Of a stretch of 11,450 bases of DNA, positions 11,125 through 11,450 are shown piece after piece (position 1 is the first letter of the stretch; every line of letters starts with the position of its first letter). The DNA comes from Bacteriovorax stolpii (lineage in GTDB: Bacteria; Bdellovibrionota; Bacteriovoracia; Bacteriovoracales; Bacteriovoracaceae). The notes beneath the pieces were generated by a model. It saw only the letters and a list, made by a program, of their open reading frames with translations, had not been told where the DNA came from and ran no database searches. The stretch is from positions 1-11,450 of the forward strand of contig CAMDDI010000096.1 of NCBI GenBank assembly GCA_945890905.1. Direction: 5' to 3'. The position numbers were made by a program, and so were the translations under genes.

Positions 11125-11450
11125 TAGATTAGATACTTTTCCCGGATATCGTCGGGTATTTTTTCTGCCCTGCCGGAATTGAGATTGATCATAGTGTAGA
11201 TCATTTGACCATCACAGCAGACCTTAGTTGTTTTCTTATTGATAATTTCATAATCGATGATGGCATCAGTTCCATCAATCTGAAGAACCTGGGTATGAAC
11301 AATCATGATATCGCCCATCACCAGGGAGCGCTTATAATTAATGGTGGCCTTCTTAACCACCCAACCAAAACCCATCCCCATAAATTCATCCATGCTCACC
11401 TTGTAGTGATGAATCATCTGATCGTATCGGGCGGCCTGAATATAATCAAG
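11124..11450 (-). CDS. 4HBT-type acyl-CoA thioesterase, 5' end outside window
   Basis: The minus-strand frame is open through the window end, giving 108 residues here. It begins LDYIQAARYDQMIHHYKVSMD and continues GFGWVVKKATINYKRSLVMGD, INKKTTKVCCDGQMIYTMINL. These are the second half of the YbgC/4HBT hot-dog domain: the long central helix with the AARY segment, then the sheet with the R-S-L-x-x-GD turn and the final strand. The usual catalytic Asp near the N-terminus (in the D-x-N-x-H-V-N-N-x-Y motif) lies beyond the window and cannot be checked. An internal ATG (11417) is within the helix and is not a start. The stop overlaps the ATG of the CREST hydrolase gene. The pairing suggests that fatty acyl groups are handled by both products. 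Confidence 0.85.
   Translation of the reverse strand, partial: LDYIQAARYDQMIHHYKVSMDEFMGMGFGWVVKKATINYKRSLVMGDIMIVHTQVLQIDGTDAIIDYEIINKKTTKVCCDGQMIYTMINLNSGRAEKIPDDIREKYLI

Overview
The window looks like chromosomal DNA of a Gram-negative bacterium of moderately low GC content. Secreted proteins carry classical signal peptides, intrinsic terminators are tight, and the gene set mixes fatty-acid and hot-dog thioesterase genes with many lineage-specific hypotheticals. My best guess is Bdellovibrionota (Bacteriovorax/Bdellovibrio type). This rests on general gene style, not on a marker gene, and is an inference of low confidence. Most host genes are rich in the tetranucleotide GGCC. The insertion sequence and one secreted-protein gene are not.

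Layout. Positions 1-253 hold the 3' end of an unknown gene. It shares a bidirectional hairpin terminator with a YebC/TACO1-family gene (289-1029, minus). A divergent gene for a secreted, thioredoxin-fold redoxin (1205-1798) follows, with its own terminator. An unannotated-looking 22-codon hydrophobic ORF with a good promoter and ribosome site (1913-1981) comes next. It touches tail-to-tail a gene for a methyltransferase of the lysine-methyltransferase type (1978-2646, minus). Then comes a histone-deacetylase-family amidohydrolase (2803-3717).

The core of the window is a fatty-acid/thioester divergon. A FadI-like thiolase and a THEM6-like thioesterase form an operon on the minus strand (5560 down to 3761). 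Opposite them a TetR-type regulator, a PaaI-like thioesterase and a DUF4442 hot-dog protein form an operon on the plus strand (5624-7118). A perfect 14-bp palindrome sits exactly between the -35 and -10 of the regulator promoter, so autorepression and joint control of both arms are likely.

A complete 1300-bp IS1202/ISNCY-type insertion sequence (7114-8413) has landed in the last codon of the DUF4442 gene with a 16-bp target duplication. By chance it supplies a new stop codon, so the protein is changed only in its last residue. Right of the element lie the original stop codon, a hexanucleotide tandem repeat, and a textbook sigma-54 promoter. That promoter drives a small secreted protein of unknown function (8571-9104).

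The last part holds a small unknown protein (9161-9397, minus) and a larger unknown protein with an HDxxH-x11-E motif (9468-10412). It ends with a translationally coupled pair on the minus strand: a 4HBT thioesterase (cut by the window end) and a seven-helix CREST/ceramidase-like membrane hydrolase. In all, four hot-dog thioesterase-type proteins and one thiolase occur within about 8 kb, so acyl-CoA or lipid turnover is the main theme. No stretch longer than 300 bases lacks an assigned feature.
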